Assembly (NCBI GenBank): GCA_013813765.1
Contig: JACCRC010000246.1
Span: forward strand, 1 to 40,744
Reading direction: 5' to 3'
DNA length: 40,744 nt
Source of the DNA: Deltaproteobacteria bacterium
GTDB lineage: Bacteria; Myxococcota_A; Polyangia; Haliangiales; Haliangiaceae
A program made the translations under genes and the position numbers. A model generated the notes under the pieces. It saw only the letters and a program-made list of their open reading frames with translations, was not told the DNA's origin and ran no database searches. Each line of letters begins with the position of its first letter. The first letter of the stretch is position 1. Positions 34,259 to 40,744 of this stretch are shown in pieces.

Positions 34259-34990
34259 ATGCTGCCTCTCGATGCATCCACGTACCTGCTCGTCCTCACC
34301 GGCGCTGGCATCTCTGCGGAGAGCGGCGTGCCGACGTTCCGCGATGCGGGTGGTCTGTGGGAAGGCCATGCCGTCGAGGACGTCGCGTCGCCTGCGGGCT
34401 TTGCGCGCGATCCACTGATGGTCTGGCAGTTCTATTCGGAGCGCCGCGCGAACATGACGGCCGTGGCACCGAATGCCGCCCATCACGCGCTCGCGGAGGT
34501 CGAGCGACGGCTCGGCGATCGATTCCTGCTCGTCACGCAGAACGTCGATGGTCTACACACCGCTGCGGGCAGCGAGCGCGTCATCGAGATGCACGGCAAC
34601 CTCATGCGCTCGCGCTGCTCCGTCTGCGATCGTGCGCCGTTCGAGGACCGCACCGCGTATCGCCGCGGCGTCGCGCCAATGTGCGGTGTGTGCCAGCGCG
34701 CCGGCCGCGATGCGCTCCTCCGTCCCGACATCGTGTGGTTCGGCGAGGCGATCGTCGCGGGCGCGTTGCCGCGGATCGAGACGTTCGTCGACGCCGCCGG
34801 TGCCGGACTGCGGTTCCTCGCCGTCGGGACATCCGGTCTCGTCTATCCAGCGGCCGGTCTCGTCGATGTGGTGCGGGCACGGGGCGGGCGCAGCTGGCTC
34901 GTCAACGCGGACGCACCGGCGAATGCACGGAGCTTCGACACGGTGACGCTCGGTGCGGCGGGCAAGGTCCTTCCCGAGATGTTCGCGTGA
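34259..34990 (+). CDS. cobB: Sir2-family NAD-dependent deacylase, class III type
   Basis: This 243-residue sirtuin removes acyl groups from lysine using NAD. 'TGAGISAESGVPTFR' (14-28) is the NAD-binding loop, 'TQNVDGLH' follows, and His112 in 'EMHGN' is the catalytic base. Zinc Cys are 120, 123, 142 and 145. Tyr59 and Arg62 in 'FYSERR' match the Tyr-x-x-Arg pair that reads succinyl and malonyl lysine in SIRT5 and CobB, so desuccinylase or demalonylase activity is likely. The gene has its own good promoter. Its stop directly abuts the stop of the convergent AAA+ gene. The symbol is by family only. Confidence 0.93.
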   Translation: MLPLDASTYLLVLTGAGISAESGVPTFRDAGGLWEGHAVEDVASPAGFARDPLMVWQFYSERRANMTAVAPNAAHHALAEVERRLGDRFLLVTQNVDGLHTAAGSERVIEMHGNLMRSRCSVCDRAPFEDRTAYRRGVAPMCGVCQRAGRDALLRPDIVWFGEAIVAGALPRIETFVDAAGAGLRFLAVGTSGLVYPAAGLVDVVRARGGRSWLVNADAPANARSFDTVTLGAAGKVLPEMFA

Positions 34991-36133
34991 TCACTTCGCG
35001 GGCGCGTCGTCGGGGACGGGCACCTTCGCCGCGGCGAGCGTCTTGCGGACGAGCGCCCACACGGCGCCGGCATCCGACGTGACATCGTCCCAGCTCCCGG
35101 GGAACCGGCCGCAGAACGAGGTCTTCAGGATCTCGGGGAGCGAGCGCTTGCCGTCGTCGGCGAACAGCGGGTGCTCGAGGTACACGCACGCCTCGTCGGT
35201 GGCGCGCACGGAGAGCGTGCCGGGAAGATCCGCGGCGGTGCGGATCTCGTGCGCGACGTCGATGATCACCTGGAGGTTCGCCACGGAGATCGACGGATGC
35301 CGCTTGGACAGGATGTCGAGCTCCGCCTTCGGAGGCGGGTACGTCATCTGTAGCGGCGCGAAGCGGTCGAGCTGAGCCGCGTCGATGCCGAACGTGCCGC
35401 TGAACTCGCGCCCGCGATTGACGGCAGCGATGAACTGCACGTTGTCGGGGATCGGGATGAACGTGTTCTCGATCGGATGAAACACGCGGCGTGTGGCGTC
35501 GAGCGCTGGCATCAGCGCGTTGCGCGCGCTCTCCTGGCAGCGATTGAGCTCGTCGAGGAACACGAGGTACTTGCGCTCCGGGTTGTCACCGGCTTCCTCC
35601 ATCGCGATCAGGATGTCGGTCTTGACGAAGTCGGTGACCGGCGCGCCCGAGGCTGATGCCTTGACCTGGATGCTCACGAAGAAGTCGCTCGCCTCGACGA
35701 CCGCGCCGCAGTTGAAGAACACGAACTCCATGCCGAGGCTGTCGGCGATCGAGCGTGCGAGCACGGTCTTGCCGCAGCCCTGCGGTCCATCGAGGAGGAT
35801 GTTGAGGCCAGCCTCGAGGAGTACTTGTAGTTTCTTCGAGACGACCGGGTCGAGGTAGACGCCCTCGATCTTGAACGGCGCCTTGCCGACGTATTCGACC
35901 TCGATGCGTCCGCGGTCCTCGCGGTCGGGTTTGTGGATCGCGACGACCTGCACGAGACACGGCACGCCCGCGACCACGCGCTCGTCGTTGGTCAGCACGA
36001 CCTTCGGTGCGCGACGGCCATCGAGGTGCGTCGCGCGGAGCCGGAACTCGGTGGCTTCGGCCGGGTTCGGAAAGAACGTGGCCTCGACGGTGCGGCCGGG
36101 CGTCAGCTCCTCGAGGGTCCACTTCGCTGGCAT
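34991..36133 (-). CDS. MoxR/CbbQ-type AAA+ ATPase
   Basis: The protein has 380 residues. An N-terminal ~100-residue beta-rich domain of unknown type precedes the AAA_5-type ATPase core: Walker A 'GPQGCGKT', Walker B 'LVFLDELNR', sensor-1 'FIAAVNRG' and the arginine region 'AQLDRFAPLQM'. MoxR/CbbQ ATPases work with VWA-domain partners as metal-insertion or assembly chaperones. The partner is the VWA protein at 38997-40744 in the same operon, separated by two lipoprotein genes. TAGGGT ends eight bases before the ATG, and the gap to the upstream gene is only 19 bases. Confidence 0.9.
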   Translation of the reverse strand: MPAKWTLEELTPGRTVEATFFPNPAEATEFRLRATHLDGRRAPKVVLTNDERVVAGVPCLVQVVAIHKPDREDRGRIEVEYVGKAPFKIEGVYLDPVVSKKLQVLLEAGLNILLDGPQGCGKTVLARSIADSLGMEFVFFNCGAVVEASDFFVSIQVKASASGAPVTDFVKTDILIAMEEAGDNPERKYLVFLDELNRCQESARNALMPALDATRRVFHPIENTFIPIPDNVQFIAAVNRGREFSGTFGIDAAQLDRFAPLQMTYPPPKAELDILSKRHPSISVANLQVIIDVAHEIRTAADLPGTLSVRATDEACVYLEHPLFADDGKRSLPEILKTSFCGRFPGSWDDVTSDAGAVWALVRKTLAAAKVPVPDDAPAK

Positions 36134-36141
36134 GGCGATCG

Positions 36142-36147
36142 ACCCTA
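36142..36147 (-). promoter_or_regulatory. -10-like TAGGGT, leaderless start
   Basis: TAGGGT on the minus strand ends eight bases before ATG 36133, in the 19-base gap behind the DUF2314 gene. It would be an internal operon promoter; the same hexamer precedes the DUF2314 gene itself. Confidence 0.35.
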
Positions 36148-36152
36148 CACCA

Positions 36153-37556
36153 TCACAGCGGCGGCACGTTCTCGCCGTGAGCGCGGAACACCTCGAGGCT
36201 GTAACCGCCCGCCCTGCTTCCGTCGGCGCGCTGATGGATGAAGTCGGCGAGCTCGCCGAACTTCACCTTCACGCGCGAGCCGAGCTTCAGCTTGCTGACC
36301 TTCGCGGGATCGTTGTCGAGCGTGCCATCGAGCACGTCGCCGCGAAATGACACCACGTCGACCCACATCCATTCGATGTTGCCGTCGTCGGTGTCGAACG
36401 GAGCCTTCACGCCGAGCTGCTCGTTCGGCGGGATGCCTTTCGCGAAGTGCGGGCGCAGCTTTGCGAGCGCGGCGCGCGCCTTGACGCCGGCCTCCGCGAG
36501 CTCCTTGTCGTAGTCCACGTAGGTGACCTTGTCCTCGACCGCACCCTCGAACTTCTCGAGTGCCGCGAGCAGGGCCTCCGCGCTGCCGGGCTTCGCGCCC
36601 GCGATCGAGAGCTGGAGGACGAGCTGGTCGGCATCGATCTGGCCGCCGGGCTTCGCATCGCCACGGCTCCACGTCGCGCGCCAGACGATCTTGCCGGTAC
36701 CGCCTGCTTCCTGGAGGGCAGACAGCTGCCAGTCGCCCGCGAGCTTCGACACGTCGACCTCGAGCTCTCCGTCGCGCGTCAGGTCGCCGCGCTCGACGAG
36801 TGTCTGTGCGGTCGCATTGAGCACGCGCGACACCGCGCTCACGCGCGATTGCGGAATGTCGCCCACATACAGCTCGGGCAGACCGAGCCGCGACATGCCG
36901 ACGGTGTCGACGAATGCGAGATTGTTGTCGCCGCTCACGCCGTGAAGCATCACGGAGTCGCGCACGTCGAGAGTCTTCTCGCCGGGCACGTGCGCCATCA
37001 GCGACGCCGGTGTGTGCAGGAGGTGCGTGTCCAGATCCATGATCCAGCCCTTGCTCGCCTCGGCGACTGCCTTCACGACGAGGGCGGTGTCGTGCGCGGT
37101 CCTCGGGCCATTCGCATCGCCGGAGCCGACGATGCCAAGCGCGAGCGTCGACGCCTTGATCGCCGCGCGGTCCTTCTCGGGCACGAACTCGCCGAGCGGC
37201 TCGCCGACGTCCTTCCAGCCGACGGCGTCGGGTGTGGTCTTGTCGATCAACAGCGTCTTGCCGACGTCGTCGCCGGGCTTCGTGACCACGCGGAAGCCCA
37301 GCTTCTCCGCCGCGGTCTTGCCGGCTGCGAGCAGCTTCTCCGCATTGCCGCCCTCGGGCACGATCACCGCGAAGAACGCGAACGGGCGCCGCGACAGCGA
37401 GCCCTTCGCCGCGAGCGCGCCCTCCGTGGGCACCTTGCTCGCGACCGGAGTCTTCGGTTGGGCAGGCTCGCTCGCGGGCCGCACATCGACGGCGCGATCC
37501 TTCTCCTTGCACCCGCCGAGAAGCGCGACCGCCACCAACCACGCGAGGTTCCGCAT
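36153..37556 (-). CDS. Lipoprotein with DUF2314-like C-terminus
   Basis: This 467-residue protein has a lipoprotein signal peptide with lipobox LGGC, then a Lys/Pro linker. The middle ~300 residues have an alpha/beta composition with no known motif. The last ~85 residues ('GNIEWMWVDVVSFRGDVLDG', 'NDPAKVSKLKLGSRVKVKFG') match the DUF2314/YegJ type, a small beta domain of unknown function. It is anchored in the envelope, so if it works with the MoxR/VWA pair the link must be indirect, since those proteins lack signal peptides in what is visible. TAGGGT ends seven bases before the ATG; no ribosome site is clear. Confidence 0.82.
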   Translation of the reverse strand: MRNLAWLVAVALLGGCKEKDRAVDVRPASEPAQPKTPVASKVPTEGALAAKGSLSRRPFAFFAVIVPEGGNAEKLLAAGKTAAEKLGFRVVTKPGDDVGKTLLIDKTTPDAVGWKDVGEPLGEFVPEKDRAAIKASTLALGIVGSGDANGPRTAHDTALVVKAVAEASKGWIMDLDTHLLHTPASLMAHVPGEKTLDVRDSVMLHGVSGDNNLAFVDTVGMSRLGLPELYVGDIPQSRVSAVSRVLNATAQTLVERGDLTRDGELEVDVSKLAGDWQLSALQEAGGTGKIVWRATWSRGDAKPGGQIDADQLVLQLSIAGAKPGSAEALLAALEKFEGAVEDKVTYVDYDKELAEAGVKARAALAKLRPHFAKGIPPNEQLGVKAPFDTDDGNIEWMWVDVVSFRGDVLDGTLDNDPAKVSKLKLGSRVKVKFGELADFIHQRADGSRAGGYSLEVFRAHGENVPPL

Positions 37557-37563
37557 GCGCGGG

Positions 37564-37569
37564 ACCCTA
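37564..37569 (-). promoter_or_regulatory. -10-like TAGGGT, leaderless start
   Basis: TAGGGT on the minus strand ends seven bases before ATG 37556, in the 15-base gap behind the next lipoprotein gene. Confidence 0.4.
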
Positions 37570-37571
37570 CC

Positions 37572-38984
37572 TCAGCGGACGACGAACGTCGTCGAGTAGA
37601 TGGCGGTCGATCCGCGGGGAAGCGTTCCGTTCGCGAAGTCGCCGTCGGCCGCGCCCGGCGTGCCGAAGTTCGTGCGGATCTGCAGGGTGTACGTGTGGTT
37701 TGCGAGCAGCAGATCGGGATCGAGCAACAGGCGAGGCTCGGTCGTGAACACGGAGATCCGCGGCGTTGCGGTGGTGCTGACGAGCTCGGTCAGCGTGACC
37801 TGCCAGAGGTCGGCGGCGCCCTCCGTCGGTGTCCACGTGATCTCGCTGTCGGCGCGCCGGTCGATCTCCACCTGCTGCATATCGCCGGTGAGCCGAACAC
37901 CCGCGATCGTGATCGCGAGCGGCAGCGAGGCAACCGTCGCGCCCAGCACCATCGGAGTTGCGCAGTCATCGGGCACTCGATCGATCACGCGCGCATCCGA
38001 CTGGAGACTCACGGACCCCGTCGACCGGAAGCCGTTGATCTCCATGAACCCGATCATCGCGTGGCCCGGGAACGGGTTCGTGTACATGATGGTGCGGTCG
38101 AGATCGTCGACGATCGTGGGCGTGCCCTCGTAGCCGACCGCGAAGCCGTGTTGAATCGCGTGGCCGGCGTCAGGCACGGCGCTGAGGTTCCAGCCTGTTC
38201 CACTGGTCCACTGGAACGTGGGGCCGAGCGCCTGAAGGCGCGTGGTCTCGGACTTGATCTTCGAGATCACGTGCGCGCACTGCGACAGCGTGTGCGTCAC
38301 CGCGACGCCATCCCGCATCGTGCGCGTCGCGGGCGCCATCGTGACGTTCGGAATGCGCGCCGACTGCAGGAGCCCCTGGTACGGGAACGGCGCCTGCGCG
38401 ATGCCATAGGCCAGGTACCAGGCGTCATCGTCGTTGAGGAGACCCACGCTCTCGGCGGCCGCGGTCTGCACCGAGCGCCAGTCGACATCGATGGGCCCCA
38501 CGGTCTGCACCGAGGTGTGCGACCAAACGCCGGTCGTCGCGATGTGCTCGGCGTTCGCCATCGCGGAGCGGTTCTGGATCGACAGCGCGAGCCGCGTGTT
38601 CTGCGGTGCCTCCACACGACCCAGCCGGCCAGGGACGCGTTCGACCAGCACGAGGTCGCGCGCGCGGCTCTGATACACGCTGTCGGTGCTCGTGCGGATC
38701 GTCAGCGTGTACAGCGAGCCCGGCGGTGGGTCGAACGTGAACTTGCCCGCATCGTCGACCGTCACGCCGCGCTCGGACCCGTCCTCGAAGCGGACCTCCA
38801 TGCTGACCTCGGCCGCACGCAACGGAACGTCCTCGACGAGCGGTGCACCGCTCGCGTCGTTGTGGAGCGTGCGCGCCAGGTACGTTCCGGTGACGCGCGT
38901 GTCTCCGCGCTCGAGCCCGAAGATCGTGTCGCAGGCAGTGGTCGCCAGGCAGCAAGCCATCACGGGGAGCCAGCGCTGCACCAC
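37572..38984 (-). CDS. Large lipoprotein of unknown function
   Basis: This 470-residue protein has a lipoprotein signal peptide ending TTAC (Cys at about 18). Residues about 25-110 look like a carboxypeptidase-regulatory-type beta domain ('SERGVTVDDAGKFTFDPPPGSLYTL' pattern). The long remainder is beta-rich with paired Cys ('SQCAHV', 'DDCATP') and no recognised family; the end ('TPRISVFTTEPRLLLDPDLL', 'NHTYTLQIRTNFG') reads like an immunoglobulin-like sandwich. Probably a surface protein. It starts at GTG 12 bases after the VWA gene, with TAGACT ending six bases before the start. Confidence 0.82.
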   Translation of the reverse strand: MVQRWLPVMACCLATTACDTIFGLERGDTRVTGTYLARTLHNDASGAPLVEDVPLRAAEVSMEVRFEDGSERGVTVDDAGKFTFDPPPGSLYTLTIRTSTDSVYQSRARDLVLVERVPGRLGRVEAPQNTRLALSIQNRSAMANAEHIATTGVWSHTSVQTVGPIDVDWRSVQTAAAESVGLLNDDDAWYLAYGIAQAPFPYQGLLQSARIPNVTMAPATRTMRDGVAVTHTLSQCAHVISKIKSETTRLQALGPTFQWTSGTGWNLSAVPDAGHAIQHGFAVGYEGTPTIVDDLDRTIMYTNPFPGHAMIGFMEINGFRSTGSVSLQSDARVIDRVPDDCATPMVLGATVASLPLAITIAGVRLTGDMQQVEIDRRADSEITWTPTEGAADLWQVTLTELVSTTATPRISVFTTEPRLLLDPDLLLANHTYTLQIRTNFGTPGAADGDFANGTLPRGSTAIYSTTFVVR

Positions 38985-38990
38985 GGCACC

Positions 38991-38996
38991 AGTCTA
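38991..38996 (-). promoter_or_regulatory. -10-like TAGACT, leaderless start
   Basis: TAGACT on the minus strand ends six bases before GTG 38984, directly after the stop of the VWA gene. Confidence 0.4.
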
Positions 38997-40744
38997 TCAG
39001 CCGGCGAGCACCTTCCGCGCGAGGTCGCCGATCATCCGGCCGAACCGGGCGACGGCGACGTCGATCTCGGCATCGTCGAGCACCACGTAGTTCGGGAAGC
39101 ACTCCTCCTCGAGGCGACGCACGGCTACCTGCGCACACACGATGCCGCGGCGCTTCGTGAGGGTCGTCACGAGGCCGCGCAGTGCCGACACCGAGCACTC
39201 GGTCGGCAGGCCGTCGCTGATCATCACGAGCACGCGGGCCCGCTTCCGCGAGTGTGCGGCGATGTTCGCCACGTGAAGCAGCGCGGCCGCATCGTTGTTC
39301 CCGCCGTCTGCCTTGAGTGCGGTGACGTCGCAGTCTTTCGCGTCGCCAGCGTCGTAGATCACGCTGTCGGTGAAGCCAAAAAACCGCGCTTCCACGCCGG
39401 GCAGTGGCCGCACCGCCTCCGCGATGAGCACGCCGAACTTCCGCGCGCGCTCGATGTTCTGACCAGCCTGCATCGAGCCGGAGCAATCGATGATCGTGCC
39501 GAGAAACAGGTCGGTTCGCCGCACCGGCGTGCGCGCGACGAGGATCTTCGGATCGCCGCGCGTGACGAGCGCCTTGAGCCGCGATCGGTCGAGCGCGTGG
39601 CCCTTGATCCGCGCCTTCGCCGGTTCCCAGCGCAGACCTAGATCATCGAGGTGCGCGCGCAGGCGGACCGAGTGGCGGTTGACCTCCGCGGCGAGCTGCC
39701 GGTGGTGTGCTTGATCGCCGCGCACACGCGTGACCGAGGTGATCTTGTCGAACTCCTCGTCGGGACTGACGTTGATCGCCAGCCGGTCACGCGGGGCGCC
39801 CGGTGTCGAGGCGCCGCGCCGTGGATCGAGGATGCGCTCGACCTCCTTCTGCAGGATGTCGTCGTCGATACCGGCGCCGTGGACATCGAGCTCGCGCTCG
39901 GTCTTGCCAAGACCGAGGCCCTCCGGACCGCCGAACACGCGCGCGATCGCGATCGAACCGCCGAACATCGCGGCGAGCTTCTTCGTGAGCTCGTAGAGCC
40001 CGCGCATGTCGAGCTTGCGCAGATCCTTGCCGCAGAGGCCGAGCGCCTCGGTGACGCGCGGATCCGCGAACCGGTTGCCGAGGCCCATGCGCAACGCGCG
40101 GGCAAAGCGCGCGAGTGGATGGCCGGAACGCTCGAGCTCCGCTAGCACGGCACCACGGCGCACGCGTACGCTGCCCTCGTCGAACGCGACGCCGAGCTCG
40201 ATGCCGATCAATGCGCTCGCCGTGCTACCGCGCAGCGCCTCGAGCAGCATCCCGACGTGGAGCTCTTGCGGCGCGTGCTGGAAGGCATACGCATCGAGCC
40301 GCTTGAGCCGGTCTCCGTAGCCGCGATCGATCGCGCGCAGGTTGCGCTCGAGGTGCTCGTCGGCGACGAGGTTCAGCAGGTGGCCGATGCCCTCCGCATG
40401 CGCCTGCTTCCACAGCTCCTCGGCCTCCTGCCCGCGGTGATACGCGTGGTGACCGAGCTCGTGGAGGATCAGTCCCTCGACGACGTCGCGGCCGTACGGC
40501 TCCTCGCGCAGGATCGGCAGCGGAGTGACGTAGATCCGCGCCTGGTCGAGGTACGTGTGGCCGAGGTCCTTCTCGGCGCTCGTCATGTGGATCCGCATCA
40601 GGCGGCCGGTGAGCTCGACACCGCGGCGCACGCCCCACGCGAACACCTCCGCGATCCGGACGAGCCGCGCATGCGAGAGTGCCTCGCCCACCACGTGCTG
40701 CGCTGCGTTCCGGCGGGCGAGGGGCGTGGAGCCTTCCTCGAGGA
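38997..40744 (-). CDS. VWA-domain protein with HExxH metallopeptidase motif (partial, 5' end off window)
   Basis: At least 565 residues are visible, and the frame stays open and protein-like to the right edge ('STPLARRNAAQHVVGEALSH'), so the true start lies beyond it. Counting from the GTG at 40694, HELGHH at 78-83 with a downstream 'VADEHLER' is the zincin pattern (HExxH plus a later Glu). The C-terminal third is a VWA domain with the MIDAS motif 'DCSGSM' and 'MISDGLPTE'. No signal peptide is visible, so it is probably cytoplasmic. It is the likely partner of the MoxR-type ATPase downstream; this layout recalls CoxE/CbbO-type proteins, but the peptidase motif is an extra. Whether it cleaves anything is unknown. 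Confidence 0.87.
   Translation of the reverse strand, partial: LEEGSTPLARRNAAQHVVGEALSHARLVRIAEVFAWGVRRGVELTGRLMRIHMTSAEKDLGHTYLDQARIYVTPLPILREEPYGRDVVEGLILHELGHHAYHRGQEAEELWKQAHAEGIGHLLNLVADEHLERNLRAIDRGYGDRLKRLDAYAFQHAPQELHVGMLLEALRGSTASALIGIELGVAFDEGSVRVRRGAVLAELERSGHPLARFARALRMGLGNRFADPRVTEALGLCGKDLRKLDMRGLYELTKKLAAMFGGSIAIARVFGGPEGLGLGKTERELDVHGAGIDDDILQKEVERILDPRRGASTPGAPRDRLAINVSPDEEFDKITSVTRVRGDQAHHRQLAAEVNRHSVRLRAHLDDLGLRWEPAKARIKGHALDRSRLKALVTRGDPKILVARTPVRRTDLFLGTIIDCSGSMQAGQNIERARKFGVLIAEAVRPLPGVEARFFGFTDSVIYDAGDAKDCDVTALKADGGNNDAAALLHVANIAAHSRKRARVLVMISDGLPTECSVSALRGLVTTLTKRRGIVCAQVAVRRLEEECFPNYVVLDDAEIDVAVARFGRMIGDLARKVLAG

Noticed and set aside
36447..39641. Open frame of over 1000 codons on the plus strand.
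   Set aside because: It lies opposite three well-supported minus-strand genes and is Arg/His-rich with no recognisable domain.

Overview
The window is GC-rich, gene-dense bacterial DNA and looks chromosomal. The gene content suggests Myxococcota (Polyangia, perhaps near Haliangiales/Kofleriaceae). It has many lipoproteins with Cys-rich or Gly-rich tracts, an F1 ATP synthase operon with two b subunits and no a/c genes alongside, a DUF4157 relic, and a chemotaxis-like operon containing a PilB/GspE ATPase. The taxonomy is inferred from family content only; no rRNA or tRNA gene is present.

Layout. 1-4.3 kb: the 3' end of an unknown gene, a RAYT-type HUH transposase, an empty 0.5 kb gap, an Imm35/YrhB-like gene, a lipoprotein and a one-helix membrane protein. 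4.4-11.3 kb: a good sigma70-type promoter, then atpF-atpF(second)-atpH-atpA-atpG-atpD-atpC and a RimJ-like acetyltransferase in one operon. 11.3-15.4 kb: a small protein, two tandem paralogous secreted proteins, an NmrA-like protein, and a minus-strand set with a GH25 lysozyme and a lipoprotein. 15.4-17.5 kb: two overlapping RlaP-type nucleotidyltransferases. 17.5-19.6 kb: a Gly-rich lipoprotein broken by three frameshifts and a cupredoxin-like protein. 19.6-26.3 kb: a HEAT-like protein with a C-terminal BRCT-like domain, a 1381-residue TPR protein coupled to it, and a frameshifted propeller-like gene.

26.3-31.2 kb (minus strand) is the most unusual system. Five genes all overlap by 1-4 bp: CheY-like receiver, double zinc ribbon carrying two FliM-like (CheY-binding-like) motifs, PilB/GspE ATPase, CheX-like phosphatase, and a PAS-Hpt-HATPase kinase without a CheW domain. 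I read it as a compact phosphorelay wired to a secretion/pilus-type motor. It is bracketed by a 57/58-bp direct repeat, and tandem 10-bp repeats with an 11-bp period lie just upstream of it. 31.4-34.2 kb: a decayed DUF4157 (eCIS-associated) gene, the intact paralogue of the broken Gly-rich lipoprotein, and an SDR. 34.2-40.7 kb: a class-III-like sirtuin, then a minus-strand operon of a VWA protein with an HExxH motif (running off the right edge), two lipoproteins and a MoxR/CbbQ-type AAA+ ATPase.

A cross-cutting signal: at least eleven genes have a TANNNT hexamer ending 6-8 bases before the start codon. This is the geometry of a -10 element whose transcription start is the first base of the start codon. 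Leaderless transcription therefore appears to be a common mode of expression here, and I used it to choose several starts.
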